DNA of 64,000 bases from Sphaerisporangium flaviroseum (GCF_039537005.1 NZ_BAAAZR010000008.1:496001-560000); one strand, 5' to 3'; numbered from the stretch's first letter, positions 9,028 through 18,415 are shown. Made by a program: numbers and translations. Notes: generated from the sequence alone by a model not told the origin.

Positions 9028-9129
9028 TCACCGAGACTCCCAGCGGTAGACGAGCAGCGCCACCACGATCAACACCGCGACGGTCGTGAGGACCAGCCCT
9101 ATGTAGCCGGAGCCGCTCGTGGCCGGCAC
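9028..9129 (-). CDS. possible 33-residue single-span membrane protein
   Basis: From GTG 9129 to the TGA at 9028-9030 the frame reads MPATSGSGYIGLVLTTVAV then LIVVALLVYRWESR: a short polar N-terminus, one clear transmembrane helix and a basic C-terminal end. The composition is what a small membrane protein would show, and the open frame extends upstream without a better start codon. An AGGAA site lies upstream of a non-standard ATA codon in the same frame, so the true start is uncertain. Family unknown. Confidence 0.35.
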   Translation of the reverse strand: MPATSGSGYIGLVLTTVAVLIVVALLVYRWESR

Positions 9130-9522
9130 CGCAAGGGTCAGAGGGTCGGGTATGGAACGTTCCTTTCGGCCCAGCTGAGTGGCCGCGATAGAAGGAGGCG
9201 ATCGGAGCGATGCAGAAAGTAGGGGAACACCTGGACCTTCCGGGCCAGCGGCCGTTCACCAAGTGGCGGATCAGGGTTACGCCCTGTTCCGAGCAGAGGT
9301 CGTCAAATGAGGCAGGATGGATACTTCAAGCACGGGGATAGACGTTGTGAATCCTAGTCACTGGCAATGCTCGAGTGCCAGTGAATTTGAGAAGGTTTGA
9401 GAGTCTTGTCGCTCCGACGGGCTGGGTGTGCCTGCCGAATCGGCGGGGCCACCGACGGGGCCTACCCGGAGCGCCGAGCTAGCTCCGCGCCTGGTTAGCC
9501 GCCGGGCTAGCTCCGCGCCCGG
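9130..9522. other. intergenic region downstream of the two-component operon
   Basis: No gene supported. It contains the hairpin at 9358-9384 and the first copy of a 28-bp tandem duplication (9478-9505). Confidence 0.4.
9358..9384. terminator. 9-bp hairpin, possible terminator of the two-component operon
   Basis: TCACTGGCA (9358-9366) pairs perfectly with TGCCAGTGA (9376-9384) around a 9-base loop. It sits about 140 bases downstream of the response-regulator stop on the minus strand. Could instead be an operator. Confidence 0.4.
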
Positions 9523-9533
9523 TTAGCCGCCGA
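9478..9533. repeat. 28-bp tandem duplication spanning a stop codon
   Basis: Copies 9478-9505 and 9506-9533 start GCTAGCTCCGCGCC and differ at two positions. The second copy contains the last codons and TAA stop of the response regulator (9523-9525), so the gene's 3' end has been duplicated downstream. Confidence 0.85.
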
Positions 9534-10143
9534 GCCCTGCGTCGCGGGCGCGGGCGATGGCCTCGCCGCGGTGCCGGGCGCCCAGTTTGAGCAGCACGTT
9601 GGAGACGTGGTTCTGCACCGTCTTGATGCTGATGCCGAGCCGCAGCGCGATGGCCTCGTTGGTCAGGCCCGTGGCCATCCTTTCGAGTATGTCGGTCTCC
9701 CTCTCTGTGAGCTGCGGGAACGGGCTTGGCGCGGAGGCGGCGGCGAAGAAACGGTCGGCGATGACGGCGTCGAGGATGGCCTGGTCGGCGTGGACCGCTT
9801 CCAGGGCTCGCAGGATCTCCTCGGAGGAGGCGTCCTTGAGGACGTAACCACGGGCCCCGGCGCGCAGGGCCGTACGGACCAGGGCGTCGTCGGAGTGCAT
9901 GGTGAGGACCAGGACCCGCACGTCGGGCGCCCGCCGCCGGATCTGGCTGGTCGCCTCCACCCCGCCGCCTCCGGGCATGTGCAGGTCCATCACGACGACG
10001 TCCGGCCGCTCCTCGGCCGCGGCCTCGACCGCGGAGGCGGTGTCCCATGCCTCCCTGACCACCTCCACGCCAGGGACGCTCTCGAGCAGCCGGCGCAACC
10101 CCATGCGGAAGACGGGATGGTCGTCGGCTACGACGACTCTCAT
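9523..10143 (-). CDS. NarL/FixJ-type response regulator
   Basis: 206 residues. Receiver domain 1-120: acidic pocket DDHP near the start, phospho-acceptor Asp in VVMDLHMPG, conserved Thr in LTMHS and Lys in YVLKD. The C-terminal LuxR helix-turn-helix (about 140-200) is LTERETDILERMATGLTNEA then LGISIKTVQNHVSNVLLKLG. The ATG overlaps the stop of the upstream kinase (ATGA at 10140-10143), so kinase and regulator are coupled. It is the DNA-binding output of the three-gene operon that begins at 12751. Confidence 0.95.
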   Translation of the reverse strand: MRVVVADDHPVFRMGLRRLLESVPGVEVVREAWDTASAVEAAAEERPDVVVMDLHMPGGGGVEATSQIRRRAPDVRVLVLTMHSDDALVRTALRAGARGYVLKDASSEEILRALEAVHADQAILDAVIADRFFAAASAPSPFPQLTERETDILERMATGLTNEAIALRLGISIKTVQNHVSNVLLKLGARHRGEAIARARDAGLGG

Positions 10144-12137
10144 GGCGACTCCAGCGGGAAGACGGCCGTGACGGTGGTCCCGCGGCCTGAGGCGATGTCG
10201 TGCGAGCCTTCGTGGCAGGGGCCGATGTCGTGCGAGCCCTTGTCGAAGGGGCCGGCGTCGAGCGAGCCGATGGCGTGCGAGCCTGCGTCGCAGGGGCCGA
10301 TGTCGAAGGAGCCGCCGATCGAGGTCACCCGGCGGCGCATTGAGGAGATGCCCACTCCGGCGACGTACCCTCTGCCGATGCCCCTGCCGTCGTCGTGGAT
10401 CTGGACCCTCAGGCTGTCGCGGGTCTGGCACAGGGTCACTTCGCAACGCTGCGCCCCGGCGTGCCGCTGGACGTTGGTGATGGCTTCGAGGATGACCAGG
10501 TACGCGGCCTCGGCGACAGCGGCGGGCAGCTCGTCCACCTGGGACACACGGTTGGTGATACGCGGTCCATCGGGGAGGGCGGCGCAGCGTTCCAGGTGCT
10601 CCTGTACGGCCGCGACCAGGCCGAGGTCGGCGAGGCGGCCGGGTTGCATGGCTTCGATGATGCGCCGCACCTCGCGGGTGGCCATCCGCACCTGGTCGCT
10701 GATGACGTTCAGCTCGCTCTCCGTCCGGCTTCCTGGCGCAAGGCCGCGGCGGATTCCGTCGAGCCCCAGCCCGGCGCCGGACAGCAGTGGGCCGAGGCCG
10801 TCGTGCAGATCCTGCCGCAGCCGTTTCCTCTCCTCGGCGGCGGAACGAATCGTCTGCTCCCGCGCCTGGTCGAGCTCGGCCGACAGGCGTGCCGCCGCGA
10901 GCGCGCCCGCGGCGTGGTGGCCGAGTTCGGCGATGAGCATCAGGTCCCTGTCGTTGTACGGCTCCCGCGCAGCTCGCGGGCCGATGAGCAGGGACCCGAT
11001 CTGCTCGCCCTGGGCGACCAGCGGAACGGTTTGCGGCTCCTTGCCGGGCTTTCCGAACGTGGAGATCTCCTCGGGCACGCCGTTGTGGAGCAGTACGAGC
11101 GTGACACCCGGGCTGCGGAGCGCATCGGCGACCAGCGGGGTGGTCCTGCGCGCGATCTCCTCGACGGTGGCCGCCTGGCCGAGTTGCCGCCTCAGCTCCG
11201 CCAGCGCGTCCAGGGGCCGGTCGCGGTAGCCGTACAGGACGCCGCTCATCCTGCGCTGGAACAGCCGCCGCCCCGACTCGATCAGGGCGGCCGTGGCCGC
11301 GGCGGCGAGTAGGGCCACCTGAGGGGACACGGCTCTGCTGAGCGCGTTTCCCACCAGTGCGACCACGGCGAGGTAGCCGCAGAAGGCCAGGCCGGTGACC
11401 GCCAGGTAGACGAACGTGCGACGGATGACCAGGTCGATGCCGTACAGCCGGTACTTCAAGATGGCGAGCGCTATCGCCACCGTGGGCGCGACAGGGATGA
11501 GCAGGATCGCGCCCTGGCGAACATGATGGGGGAGAAGGTCGATGATGAGCTCGACGACGATCACGTATCCGGCGGCGTACAGCAGGAACTTGATCTGCTG
11601 GCGGGCGGTCGTCCCGGACCTGGCCCAGCGGACGACCAGGGAGGCGAGGCTGAGGACGGCGACGGCGACGAGGAACAGGCCGATTCCGTCGAACACCCCG
11701 TCGTGGGCCGCCGCCAGCGCGGCGACGGCCGTCGCGAGCGCGCCTGCCCAGACCACCGGCCACCAGCGCGGTGTGACCGGGCGTCCATCAGGGAACAGCG
11801 CGGGCAGCACGGTGAAGAAGGGGACGAAGAAGAGCACCCAGACCCAGTTCGTCACCGAGTTCGCGGCCGTCCATCCTGGCCAGTGGCTGAGGGCGTACCC
11901 CCACAGCAGCACCTCGGCGGCGGCGGCCGTGCCCATCACCAGCAGAATCAGGCCTACGCGGCTGCCCGCGCGCGACCTGATCAGAGCCCATCCCGCCAGC
12001 GTGTGCAGCACGGCCTGGGTGACGTGCTGAGCCAGGGCCCATTCCATGCCGGTCGCCCGGAGCACGAGGACGGCGCCGGCGATGGTGGCGAGCAGCGAGG
12101 CCGCTGTCACCATCACCGCCAGACGCCGTGCCGTCAT
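10140..12137 (-). CDS. membrane sensor histidine kinase with repeat insertion
   Basis: 665 residues. Several N-terminal membrane helices (about 5-330), a GAF-like middle region, then a HisKA_3 dimerisation domain with phospho-acceptor His near residue 445 (LRQDLHDGLGPLLSG) and a HATPase_c domain with N box EAITNVQRHA and G1 box DDGRGIGRG. Between the G1 box and the terminal SGRGTTVTAVF there is an extra stretch of about 38 residues made of ten-residue repeats (GPCHEGSHDI, GPFDKGSHDI, GPCDAGSHAI), placed in the ATP-lid region where relatives have a short turn. Start ATG 12137 has AAGGGCGG upstream and follows the membrane-protein gene by 23 bases. Confidence 0.92.
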   Translation of the reverse strand: MTARRLAVMVTAASLLATIAGAVLVLRATGMEWALAQHVTQAVLHTLAGWALIRSRAGSRVGLILLVMGTAAAAEVLLWGYALSHWPGWTAANSVTNWVWVLFFVPFFTVLPALFPDGRPVTPRWWPVVWAGALATAVAALAAAHDGVFDGIGLFLVAVAVLSLASLVVRWARSGTTARQQIKFLLYAAGYVIVVELIIDLLPHHVRQGAILLIPVAPTVAIALAILKYRLYGIDLVIRRTFVYLAVTGLAFCGYLAVVALVGNALSRAVSPQVALLAAAATAALIESGRRLFQRRMSGVLYGYRDRPLDALAELRRQLGQAATVEEIARRTTPLVADALRSPGVTLVLLHNGVPEEISTFGKPGKEPQTVPLVAQGEQIGSLLIGPRAAREPYNDRDLMLIAELGHHAAGALAAARLSAELDQAREQTIRSAAEERKRLRQDLHDGLGPLLSGAGLGLDGIRRGLAPGSRTESELNVISDQVRMATREVRRIIEAMQPGRLADLGLVAAVQEHLERCAALPDGPRITNRVSQVDELPAAVAEAAYLVILEAITNVQRHAGAQRCEVTLCQTRDSLRVQIHDDGRGIGRGYVAGVGISSMRRRVTSIGGSFDIGPCDAGSHAIGSLDAGPFDKGSHDIGPCHEGSHDIASGRGTTVTAVFPLESP
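10194..10313. repeat. 30-nt minisatellite inside the kinase ATP-lid
   Basis: Units of 30 nt at 10194-10223, 10224-10253 and 10269-10298, with 15-nt half units at 10254-10268 and 10299-10313. Unit core on the plus strand is GATGTCGTGCGAGCC. Because the period is a multiple of three, the kinase frame is kept. Confidence 0.85.
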
Positions 12138-12160
12138 CGCGCCGCCCTTCTTGTCATGCG

Positions 12161-12751
12161 TCAGCGTGCCTGGCTGATCTCGGGCGTGTCCAGCGGGACC
12201 CGGTGGCGGAAGCCGTACAGCATCAATCCGGTCCCGAACACCGCGAACGTCACGGCCGCGCCGTACGGCCAGACGACGTCGACCACCGGGCCCGCGATGA
12301 GCGCGGCACCCCACCAGCGCGCGCCCGTGTCGAGCAGGAAGGCCAGGCCCGTGACCAGCGCCCCCAGGTAGAAGACGTAGATCAGCAGCTCGAGGCTCAT
12401 GACCCCCTCCGGCAGGTCGCCCCTGCCCAGCAGGCCACCCCAGACGATCGCGGATGTGGTGATCATCGCCCACATCAGCGGGGCCGACGTCAGCAGGACA
12501 GCGCCGACCCGGCCGAGGAGGCCCTCCCGGTCACGGCGGCGGGCCCACAGCGCGATGAAGGACAGGGGAACGAGCACCCAGTACCACTTGACGGTGAGCC
12601 CGCCTATCCACTGCTCGGGCTCCAGCCCGCCGGTGGCGGCGATGTGCGCGATGAGCGTGTAGTGCACGGCGAGCAGGATCGCACCCAGAAGGATCGCCCC
12701 GCCGACGACCTGGAGCGGGACGCGGGCCAGCCGGTTGATGAGATTTCGCAT
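12161..12751 (-). CDS. multi-pass membrane protein of two-component operon
   Basis: 196 residues with about five or six hydrophobic helices (VVGGAILLGAILLAVHYTLI, VLVPLSFIALWARR, SLELLIYVFYLGALVTGLAF and others). No family recognised. It is the first gene of the operon with the kinase and response regulator; start ATG 12751 has GGGAGG upstream. Its position suggests a sensor partner or accessory subunit for the kinase (inference). The 226-base gap to the divergent HerA gene must hold both promoters. Confidence 0.8.
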   Translation of the reverse strand: MRNLINRLARVPLQVVGGAILLGAILLAVHYTLIAHIAATGGLEPEQWIGGLTVKWYWVLVPLSFIALWARRRDREGLLGRVGAVLLTSAPLMWAMITTSAIVWGGLLGRGDLPEGVMSLELLIYVFYLGALVTGLAFLLDTGARWWGAALIAGPVVDVVWPYGAAVTFAVFGTGLMLYGFRHRVPLDTPEISQAR

Positions 12752-12977
12752 CGTTGCCTCCCTTGAATTGGCTGGCTCCAAGGCTGCGCGCACGCGTTCC
12801 CGGGACGCATCGGGCTGAACTCCCGTAGAGCCGGGAATCCTGGGTCTGATGCCGACGTCGTAGCTGTGAATGAAAGACACAGAGATAGTTCGGTTTTTCG
12901 GCGCTACAGAGGCACTTGCCCTAGTGTGGTGCTGCGCGCCTGAGGCTGGTGCCAAGGTACGGGGCGGGAGGGGCTCG

Positions 12978-14759
12978 ATGACTCAGAACGGTGTGGCCGT
13001 TCATTCGACCGAGAATGGGGCGAGCGTGTCGGGGGAGGTGGTCGGGCGGGTGCTCGGGACGCAGGCGGCCTCGCCGCTGTCGTTCTGGGTCGGGCTCGAA
13101 CCCGGCAGGGTCCTGCAGCTCGACGACGTCGTGGTGACCCGGCGAGAGGTGCCGGGGCATGGACCGGTCCTGGTGGCCGGAGTCGTCACCGGCGTCGAGG
13201 CCCGGCACGAGGGGGCCAGCTTCGACTCCGATGTGTTCCTCATCGCCGACGGCGCCCTGCCCGCCGCGGTCGTGGAGTGCGCGGAGGTCCGGGTCACCCG
13301 GGTCGAGCCGGAGGTCTTCGTGCCTCCGCTGCCCGGTTCGCCGGTCTACCGTGCCCAGGGAGACGACCGCGACCAGGCGTTGTACTTCGACGTCATGGAC
13401 CGGAGAATCCCCATGGGGCTTGGTCGCGACGGCCAGCCGCTTTACGTCAACTTCGACTTCCTGGACGGCACGCGCGGCGCACACGTGTCGATCTCCGGAG
13501 TGTCCGGCGTGGCCACCAAGACCTCCTTCGCGACGTTCATGCTCTACTCGATCTTCAACTCCGGGGTGCTGGAGGTTGAGGCGGCCAACACCAAGGCGCT
13601 GATCTTCTCGGTCAAGGGCGAGGACCTGCTGTTCCTCGACCACGCCAACACTCGGCTGGACGACGCCGCCCGCCGTGCGTACGACCGGCTCCGGCTGCCG
13701 GCCCGGCCGTTCGGAAGCGTCCACGTGTTCGCGCCGCCGCGGCCCGGCGACTCCAACGGCGTGCCGCACGTCTCCGCCAGGACCCAGGGGGTCAGCTCGT
13801 TCTACTGGACGCTGGCGGAGTTCTGCGCCCAGGAACTGCTGCGGTTCGCGTTCGCTGACGCCGACGACGAGCGCGCGCAGTACTCCCTGCTCATCGGCCA
13901 GGTCGCTGCCAGGCTGCAGTCCTGGGCCCAGCGGGCGGACGACGCAGGCGCGGTCACGATCAGAGTCCCCGGGCAGGAGTCCGCGCCGACCTGCCGCACT
14001 TTCGCCGACCTGGTCGATTTCATCGGCGACCAACTCGCCGCCGAGGAGACGCGGACGACCTGGACGGGCTCGCCCACACCGATCGGCACCGTGAACGCGT
14101 TCCTGCGGCGGTTGCGGGGCGCCGTCCGGCCGCTGGCGCCGATCATCCGTGGTGACCTGCCACCTGGCCTTGAGCGCACGATCAGCACCTCCGACGCGCA
14201 GGTGTCCATCGTCGACCTGCACAACCTGCCCGAACGGGCCCAGCGGTTCGTGGTCGGCGTGGTCCTGCGCGGCGAGTTCGCCCGCAAGGAGAGCACCGGC
14301 ACGGCCCGGCCGCTGCTGTTCGTGGTGCTCGACGAGCTGAACAAGTACGCCCCGCGTGACGGCGATTCACCGATCAAGGAGATCCTGCTCGACGTGGCCG
14401 AGCGGGGCCGTTCCCTCGGCGTCATCCTCATCGGCGCGCAGCAGACCGCCTCCGAGGTCGAGCGGCGCATCGTGGCCAACTGCGCGGTCCGGGTCGTCGG
14501 GCGGCTCGACTCAGCTGAGGCCGCCCGCTCAGAGTACGGCTGGCTGCCGCCGGCCGTACGAGAACGCGCGACGATCGCCAGGCCGGGCACCATGTTCGTC
14601 GCCCAGCCGGAGATCCCCGTGCCGCTCGCGGTGACCTTCCCGTTCCCCGCCTGGGCGACCCGCCCGTCGGAGGCGGCCGCCGCTCCGGCGCGTACGGCAC
14701 GCGGAGCCGACCCCTTCGCCGGCCTGCCTGGTGCGGACGACGACATCCCCCCGTTCTAA
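12978..14759 (+). CDS. herA: HerA-like DNA translocase ATPase
   Basis: 593 residues. N-terminal beta-rich HAS-barrel-like region (GRVLGTQAASPLSFWVGLEP), then a RecA/FtsK-type ATPase core. The P-loop is GVSGVATKTS (about residues 174-183), with Thr where most Walker A motifs have Gly before the Lys. Walker B is LLFVVLDELNKYAP (near 446-459), followed by a polar sensor segment GAQQTASEVERRIVAN and a conserved C-terminal strap (RPGTMFVAQPEIPVPL). HerA hexamers translocate on DNA with the NurA nuclease during double-strand-break resection. First gene of an operon with sbcD, sbcC and a NurA-like gene. ATG 12978 has GGGAGG upstream; the upstream ATG at 12870 lacks one. Confidence 0.85.
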   Translation: MTQNGVAVHSTENGASVSGEVVGRVLGTQAASPLSFWVGLEPGRVLQLDDVVVTRREVPGHGPVLVAGVVTGVEARHEGASFDSDVFLIADGALPAAVVECAEVRVTRVEPEVFVPPLPGSPVYRAQGDDRDQALYFDVMDRRIPMGLGRDGQPLYVNFDFLDGTRGAHVSISGVSGVATKTSFATFMLYSIFNSGVLEVEAANTKALIFSVKGEDLLFLDHANTRLDDAARRAYDRLRLPARPFGSVHVFAPPRPGDSNGVPHVSARTQGVSSFYWTLAEFCAQELLRFAFADADDERAQYSLLIGQVAARLQSWAQRADDAGAVTIRVPGQESAPTCRTFADLVDFIGDQLAAEETRTTWTGSPTPIGTVNAFLRRLRGAVRPLAPIIRGDLPPGLERTISTSDAQVSIVDLHNLPERAQRFVVGVVLRGEFARKESTGTARPLLFVVLDELNKYAPRDGDSPIKEILLDVAERGRSLGVILIGAQQTASEVERRIVANCAVRVVGRLDSAEAARSEYGWLPPAVRERATIARPGTMFVAQPEIPVPLAVTFPFPAWATRPSEAAAAPARTARGADPFAGLPGADDDIPPF

Positions 14760-14831
14760 GAGGCCGACGCGCCTCCGGAGCCGAACCCGATCCACCCGTT
14801 CCGAGACTTCCCCCGCTGTAGAAGGAACCGG

Positions 14832-15980
14832 ATGAAGATTCTGCACACCGCCGACTGGCACGTCGGCAAGGTTCTCAAGGGCCGCCCCCGTATCGACGAG
14901 CACCATAAGGTGCTGCGGGAACTGGTCCAGCTCGCCCAAGCAGAAGACGTCGACGCCGTCATCGTTGCCGGGGACCTCTTCGACACCTCCGCACCGACGC
15001 CGGAGGCGCAGTCCATCGTGCTGAACGCGCTGATGGCGCTGCGCGAGGGCGGGCGCGAGGTCGTGGTGCTCGCCGGCAACCACGACAACCCACACCTACT
15101 GGAGGTGTACCGGCCGGTGCTCGGCAAGCTGGGCATCCGCATCGTGGGAACGTTCCGGCGACCGGAGCAGGGCGGCACACTGGCGTTCACGGCCCGTTCG
15201 GGCGAGCCCGTACGGCTCGCCGTACTTCCGTTCCTGTCCCACCGCTATGTGGTCCGCGCGGCCGAGGTCCTCGAGGGCACCACCGCCGAACACAATCGCG
15301 ACTACGCGGCGCGCATCGGCGACCTGATCGGCGCGCTCACGGCGGGCTTCGCCGGTGACACCGTCAACCTCATCACCACCCATGGCACGCTGCCAAGCGG
15401 GAAGTTCGGCGGCGGCGAGCGCGAGGCGCAGTCCATCTTCTCCTATTACTTCGAGGTCACCGCCTTTCCCGCCTCCACCCAGTACGCCGCGCTCGGTCAC
15501 CTGCACCGGCGCCAGCAGCTGCCGGGCCCGTGCCCCATCTGGTACAGCGGCTCGCCCATCGCCGTGGACTTCGGCGAGGAACGCAACAGCCCCGGCGCGC
15601 TGCTGGTCACCGTCGAACCCGGCCGGCCCGCAGTGGTCCGGGAGGTGACCTTCGCCTCGGCCCGCGACCTCGCCACGGTGCACGGCACGCTGGAGGAGCT
15701 GGAGGCCATGGCGGACGACCTCGCCGACACCTGGCTGCGGGTGATCGTGGAGGAGAGGCCTCGCCCCGGGATCGCCGAGACGGTACGCGAGATCCTGCCG
15801 GGCGCCCTGGAGGTCGGTATCGACGAGCGCTTCCGCCCAGTACGGCCTGGCCGAACGCAGACGACGGGCGTGGCACGCAGCCCCAGGGACCTGTTCCGCG
15901 GCTACCTGTCGGCCACCGGCCGGGGGGACGACCAGGTCGAGAAGTTGTTCAACCGGCTCTACGACGAGGTGACAGGCTGA
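14832..15980 (+). CDS. sbcD: exonuclease SbcCD, nuclease subunit D (Mre11 family)
   Basis: 382 residues with all Mre11/SbcD phosphoesterase motifs: HTADWHVGK (residues 5-13), AGDLFDTS, LAGNHD, TTHGTLPSG and ALGHLHRRQQ. These bind two metal ions and cut DNA ends, hairpins and protein-blocked ends together with SbcC. The ATG follows GAAGGA. It lies 72 bases after the HerA gene and overlaps sbcC by the ATGA at its stop, so both are made together. The length matches the family. Confidence 0.95.
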   Translation: MKILHTADWHVGKVLKGRPRIDEHHKVLRELVQLAQAEDVDAVIVAGDLFDTSAPTPEAQSIVLNALMALREGGREVVVLAGNHDNPHLLEVYRPVLGKLGIRIVGTFRRPEQGGTLAFTARSGEPVRLAVLPFLSHRYVVRAAEVLEGTTAEHNRDYAARIGDLIGALTAGFAGDTVNLITTHGTLPSGKFGGGEREAQSIFSYYFEVTAFPASTQYAALGHLHRRQQLPGPCPIWYSGSPIAVDFGEERNSPGALLVTVEPGRPAVVREVTFASARDLATVHGTLEELEAMADDLADTWLRVIVEERPRPGIAETVREILPGALEVGIDERFRPVRPGRTQTTGVARSPRDLFRGYLSATGRGDDQVEKLFNRLYDEVTG

Positions 15981-18415
15981 TGCGTCCACTCCGGTTGCAC
16001 ATCGAGAACTTCGGCAGCTTCCGTGAGCCGGTCACCGTCGATTTCGCCGACGTGGACTACTTCGCGCTTATCGGCCCGACCGGGGCGGGCAAGAGCACGG
16101 TCATCGACGCCATCTGCTTCGCCCTCTACGGCACCGTTCCACGGTGGAACAACGAGAACGCCATCGCGAGCGCCCTCGCGCCCTCGGCCAACGCCGGAAA
16201 GGTCGCGCTCGTCTTCGAGACCTCCGGCCGGCGCCACGCCGTGGTCCGAGCCCTGCGGCGCGACTCCAGAGGCCGGGTTCACACCAAGGAAGCCCGGATC
16301 GACGAGCTGGACCCCGCAGTCCCCGCCACGGCCGAGCTGGCCGACCTGCTGGAGGCGGTGATCCGGCCGGTCGCCGAGGGCGATGCCGTGAGGGCCGAGG
16401 TGCAGCGCATCACCGGGCTGGAGTACAAGTTCTTCACCCAGTGCGTCGTGCTCCCGCAGGGCAGGTTCGCCGAGTTCCTGCACGCCCAGCCACGCGAACG
16501 GCAGGATCTGCTGGTCCAGCTCCTCGGCGCCGAGGTCTACGACCGGATACGGGAGAGTGCCCGTCGAGAGGAAGGCGCGGCGAAGCAGAGCGCCACCTTC
16601 GCCCGCGAGCAGCTCGCCAAGCTGTCCGACGCCGACGAGGCGGCGGAGCGGGCGGCCGCCGGCCGGCTCTCCTCATTGCGTGCCTTCATGGTCAGGACCA
16701 GGGCGGATGTCGACTCCTTGCGCGCCCGCGATGAGACGGTGCACAAGCTCAAGGAGGAACGGAAGGCCGCGGCGGAGCGGCTCGCTCCGCTTGCCGCTCT
16801 TGCCATGCCCGGCGACGTACCCACCCTCGTTGAGACGCTGCGCCAGATCGACGACGAGGTGAAGGCGCAGTCCGGTGAGTTGTCCTGTCTGGAGGCTGAG
16901 GAACAGCGAGCCCACGAGGACCTGGCGGTGCTCGGTGACAAGGTCGCGCTTGCCGCCGACCTGGCGGCGTTCGACGAACACGATCAGCTGAGTGCCGACT
17001 CCGCCAAAGCGAACGCGGAAGCCGAACGCGTGCAGGCCGGGCTGAACCGTGTCGCAGCCGAAGCCGAGAAGGCGGCGACCGCTCTCGCCGACGCCGAGCA
17101 GGAGTGGAATCGGCTCCGCGACGCCCATACCGCCGCCGAACTGGCCCAGCGGCTCTCCGTGGGCGAGCCCTGTCCGACGTGCCTGCGTCCCGTCACCGAG
17201 CTTCCCCACCATCCCGCCCTCTCCGACCTCCAAACGGCCGAGCGGGCGGTCGTGGTGGTCAGGAAGGCGGCCGAACAGACTCGAACCCGGCTTGGCAAGG
17301 CCGAGACACAAGCCGCCGTGGTGACGCGCCGAGTCGACGAACTGGCCGAGCGACTCGCCGATTTGCCCGTCTGCGGGGATCGGGATGAAATCGAGTCTCG
17401 GCTGGCGGCGATTCAGCAGGCGGAGGCCGTGACCGCGCAGGCCAGAGAGGCCATGAAGGCCGCTGGTTCACGGCTGAGGCAGGTTCAGCGGCGAGCCGAC
17501 GAGGCCAAGAGGAAGGCCGAGCAGTCCTGGCGAGACCTGGACGCCGCCCGCGACACGGTCGTCACCCTCGGCGCACCTCCCCTCGACCGCGACGACCTGC
17601 ACCAGGCCTGGACGGAACTTCTCGCCTGGCGGGAGCGAGCCACCGCGAACGAGCGGTCGGCGATAGCCGTACAGGACAGAGAGCTGGCCCTGGTAGAGGT
17701 CCGGCGAGACGGGGAGCGTGCTGTGCTCCTCAGGCGGCTCGCCGACCACGAGATCGCCATGGAGTCCGACCCCACACCGGACGCGATCGCCGAGACCGTC
17801 GTCCGGGCGGTCACCCTCGCCGAAGCCCTGGTGCAGCGCGTCCGGGAGAATCGCAGGCTGGCCACGGAACTTACCGAACAGGCCACGGCGAAAGACCAGG
17901 AGGCACGGGTCGCCCACGAACTGGCGCAGCTGCTGCGTGCGGACGCGTTCGAGAGGTGGCTGTGCTTCGAGGCGCTGGAACTGCTGGTCGCCGCGGCCTC
18001 CGTCACCTTGCGGGAGCTGTCCGACGGCCAATACGAGCTGGCACTCGGCGACAAGAGCGAGATCGAGGTCATCGACTACGCCGAGGCGGGGATGCGGCGC
18101 AACGTGCGCACCCTGTCGGGCGGCGAGACCTTCCAGGCCGCGCTGGCCCTGGCGCTCGCCCTGTCCGAGCACGTGGCGGGGCTCGCGGCGACCACCGCCC
18201 GCAGCCTCGACTCACTCTTCCTCGACGAAGGCTTCGGCACTCTCGATCCGGCCACGCTGGACACAGTGGCCACGACGCTCGAGCGCCTGGCCTCGAGCCG
18301 GGACCGCATGGTGGGGGTGGTCACCCACGTGCCCGCGCTCGCCGACCGCGTGCCGGTACGATTCGAGATCACCCGTGACAGCAGGGGATCACACCTGCGG
18401 AAGGCGGCGCCATGA
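15980..18415 (+). CDS. sbcC: exonuclease SbcCD, ATPase subunit C (Rad50 family)
   Basis: 811 residues, on the short side for SbcC/Rad50. N-terminal Walker A GPTGAGKST (residues about 31-39); Q-loop in FTQCVVLPQGRFAEFL; two long coiled-coil arms rich in Ala/Glu/Arg; zinc-hook CPTC near residues 397-400, for metal-mediated dimerisation. At the C-terminal end are the ABC signature LSGGETFQAALALALAL and Walker B LDSLFLDEGFGTLD. It clamps DNA and regulates the SbcD nuclease. The start overlaps the sbcD stop and its own stop overlaps the ATG of the NurA-like gene. Confidence 0.95.
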   Translation: MRPLRLHIENFGSFREPVTVDFADVDYFALIGPTGAGKSTVIDAICFALYGTVPRWNNENAIASALAPSANAGKVALVFETSGRRHAVVRALRRDSRGRVHTKEARIDELDPAVPATAELADLLEAVIRPVAEGDAVRAEVQRITGLEYKFFTQCVVLPQGRFAEFLHAQPRERQDLLVQLLGAEVYDRIRESARREEGAAKQSATFAREQLAKLSDADEAAERAAAGRLSSLRAFMVRTRADVDSLRARDETVHKLKEERKAAAERLAPLAALAMPGDVPTLVETLRQIDDEVKAQSGELSCLEAEEQRAHEDLAVLGDKVALAADLAAFDEHDQLSADSAKANAEAERVQAGLNRVAAEAEKAATALADAEQEWNRLRDAHTAAELAQRLSVGEPCPTCLRPVTELPHHPALSDLQTAERAVVVVRKAAEQTRTRLGKAETQAAVVTRRVDELAERLADLPVCGDRDEIESRLAAIQQAEAVTAQAREAMKAAGSRLRQVQRRADEAKRKAEQSWRDLDAARDTVVTLGAPPLDRDDLHQAWTELLAWRERATANERSAIAVQDRELALVEVRRDGERAVLLRRLADHEIAMESDPTPDAIAETVVRAVTLAEALVQRVRENRRLATELTEQATAKDQEARVAHELAQLLRADAFERWLCFEALELLVAAASVTLRELSDGQYELALGDKSEIEVIDYAEAGMRRNVRTLSGGETFQAALALALALSEHVAGLAATTARSLDSLFLDEGFGTLDPATLDTVATTLERLASSRDRMVGVVTHVPALADRVPVRFEITRDSRGSHLRKAAP

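Noticed and set aside
8981..9262. Longer 93-residue frame on the minus strand
   Set aside because: Composition is random; only the overlapping small membrane frame at 9028-9129 looks real.
10140..14222. Very long open frames antisense or out of frame to the kinase and HerA genes
   Set aside because: Typical high-GC shadows: Arg/Pro/Gly-rich, no domains, while the opposite frames carry complete families.
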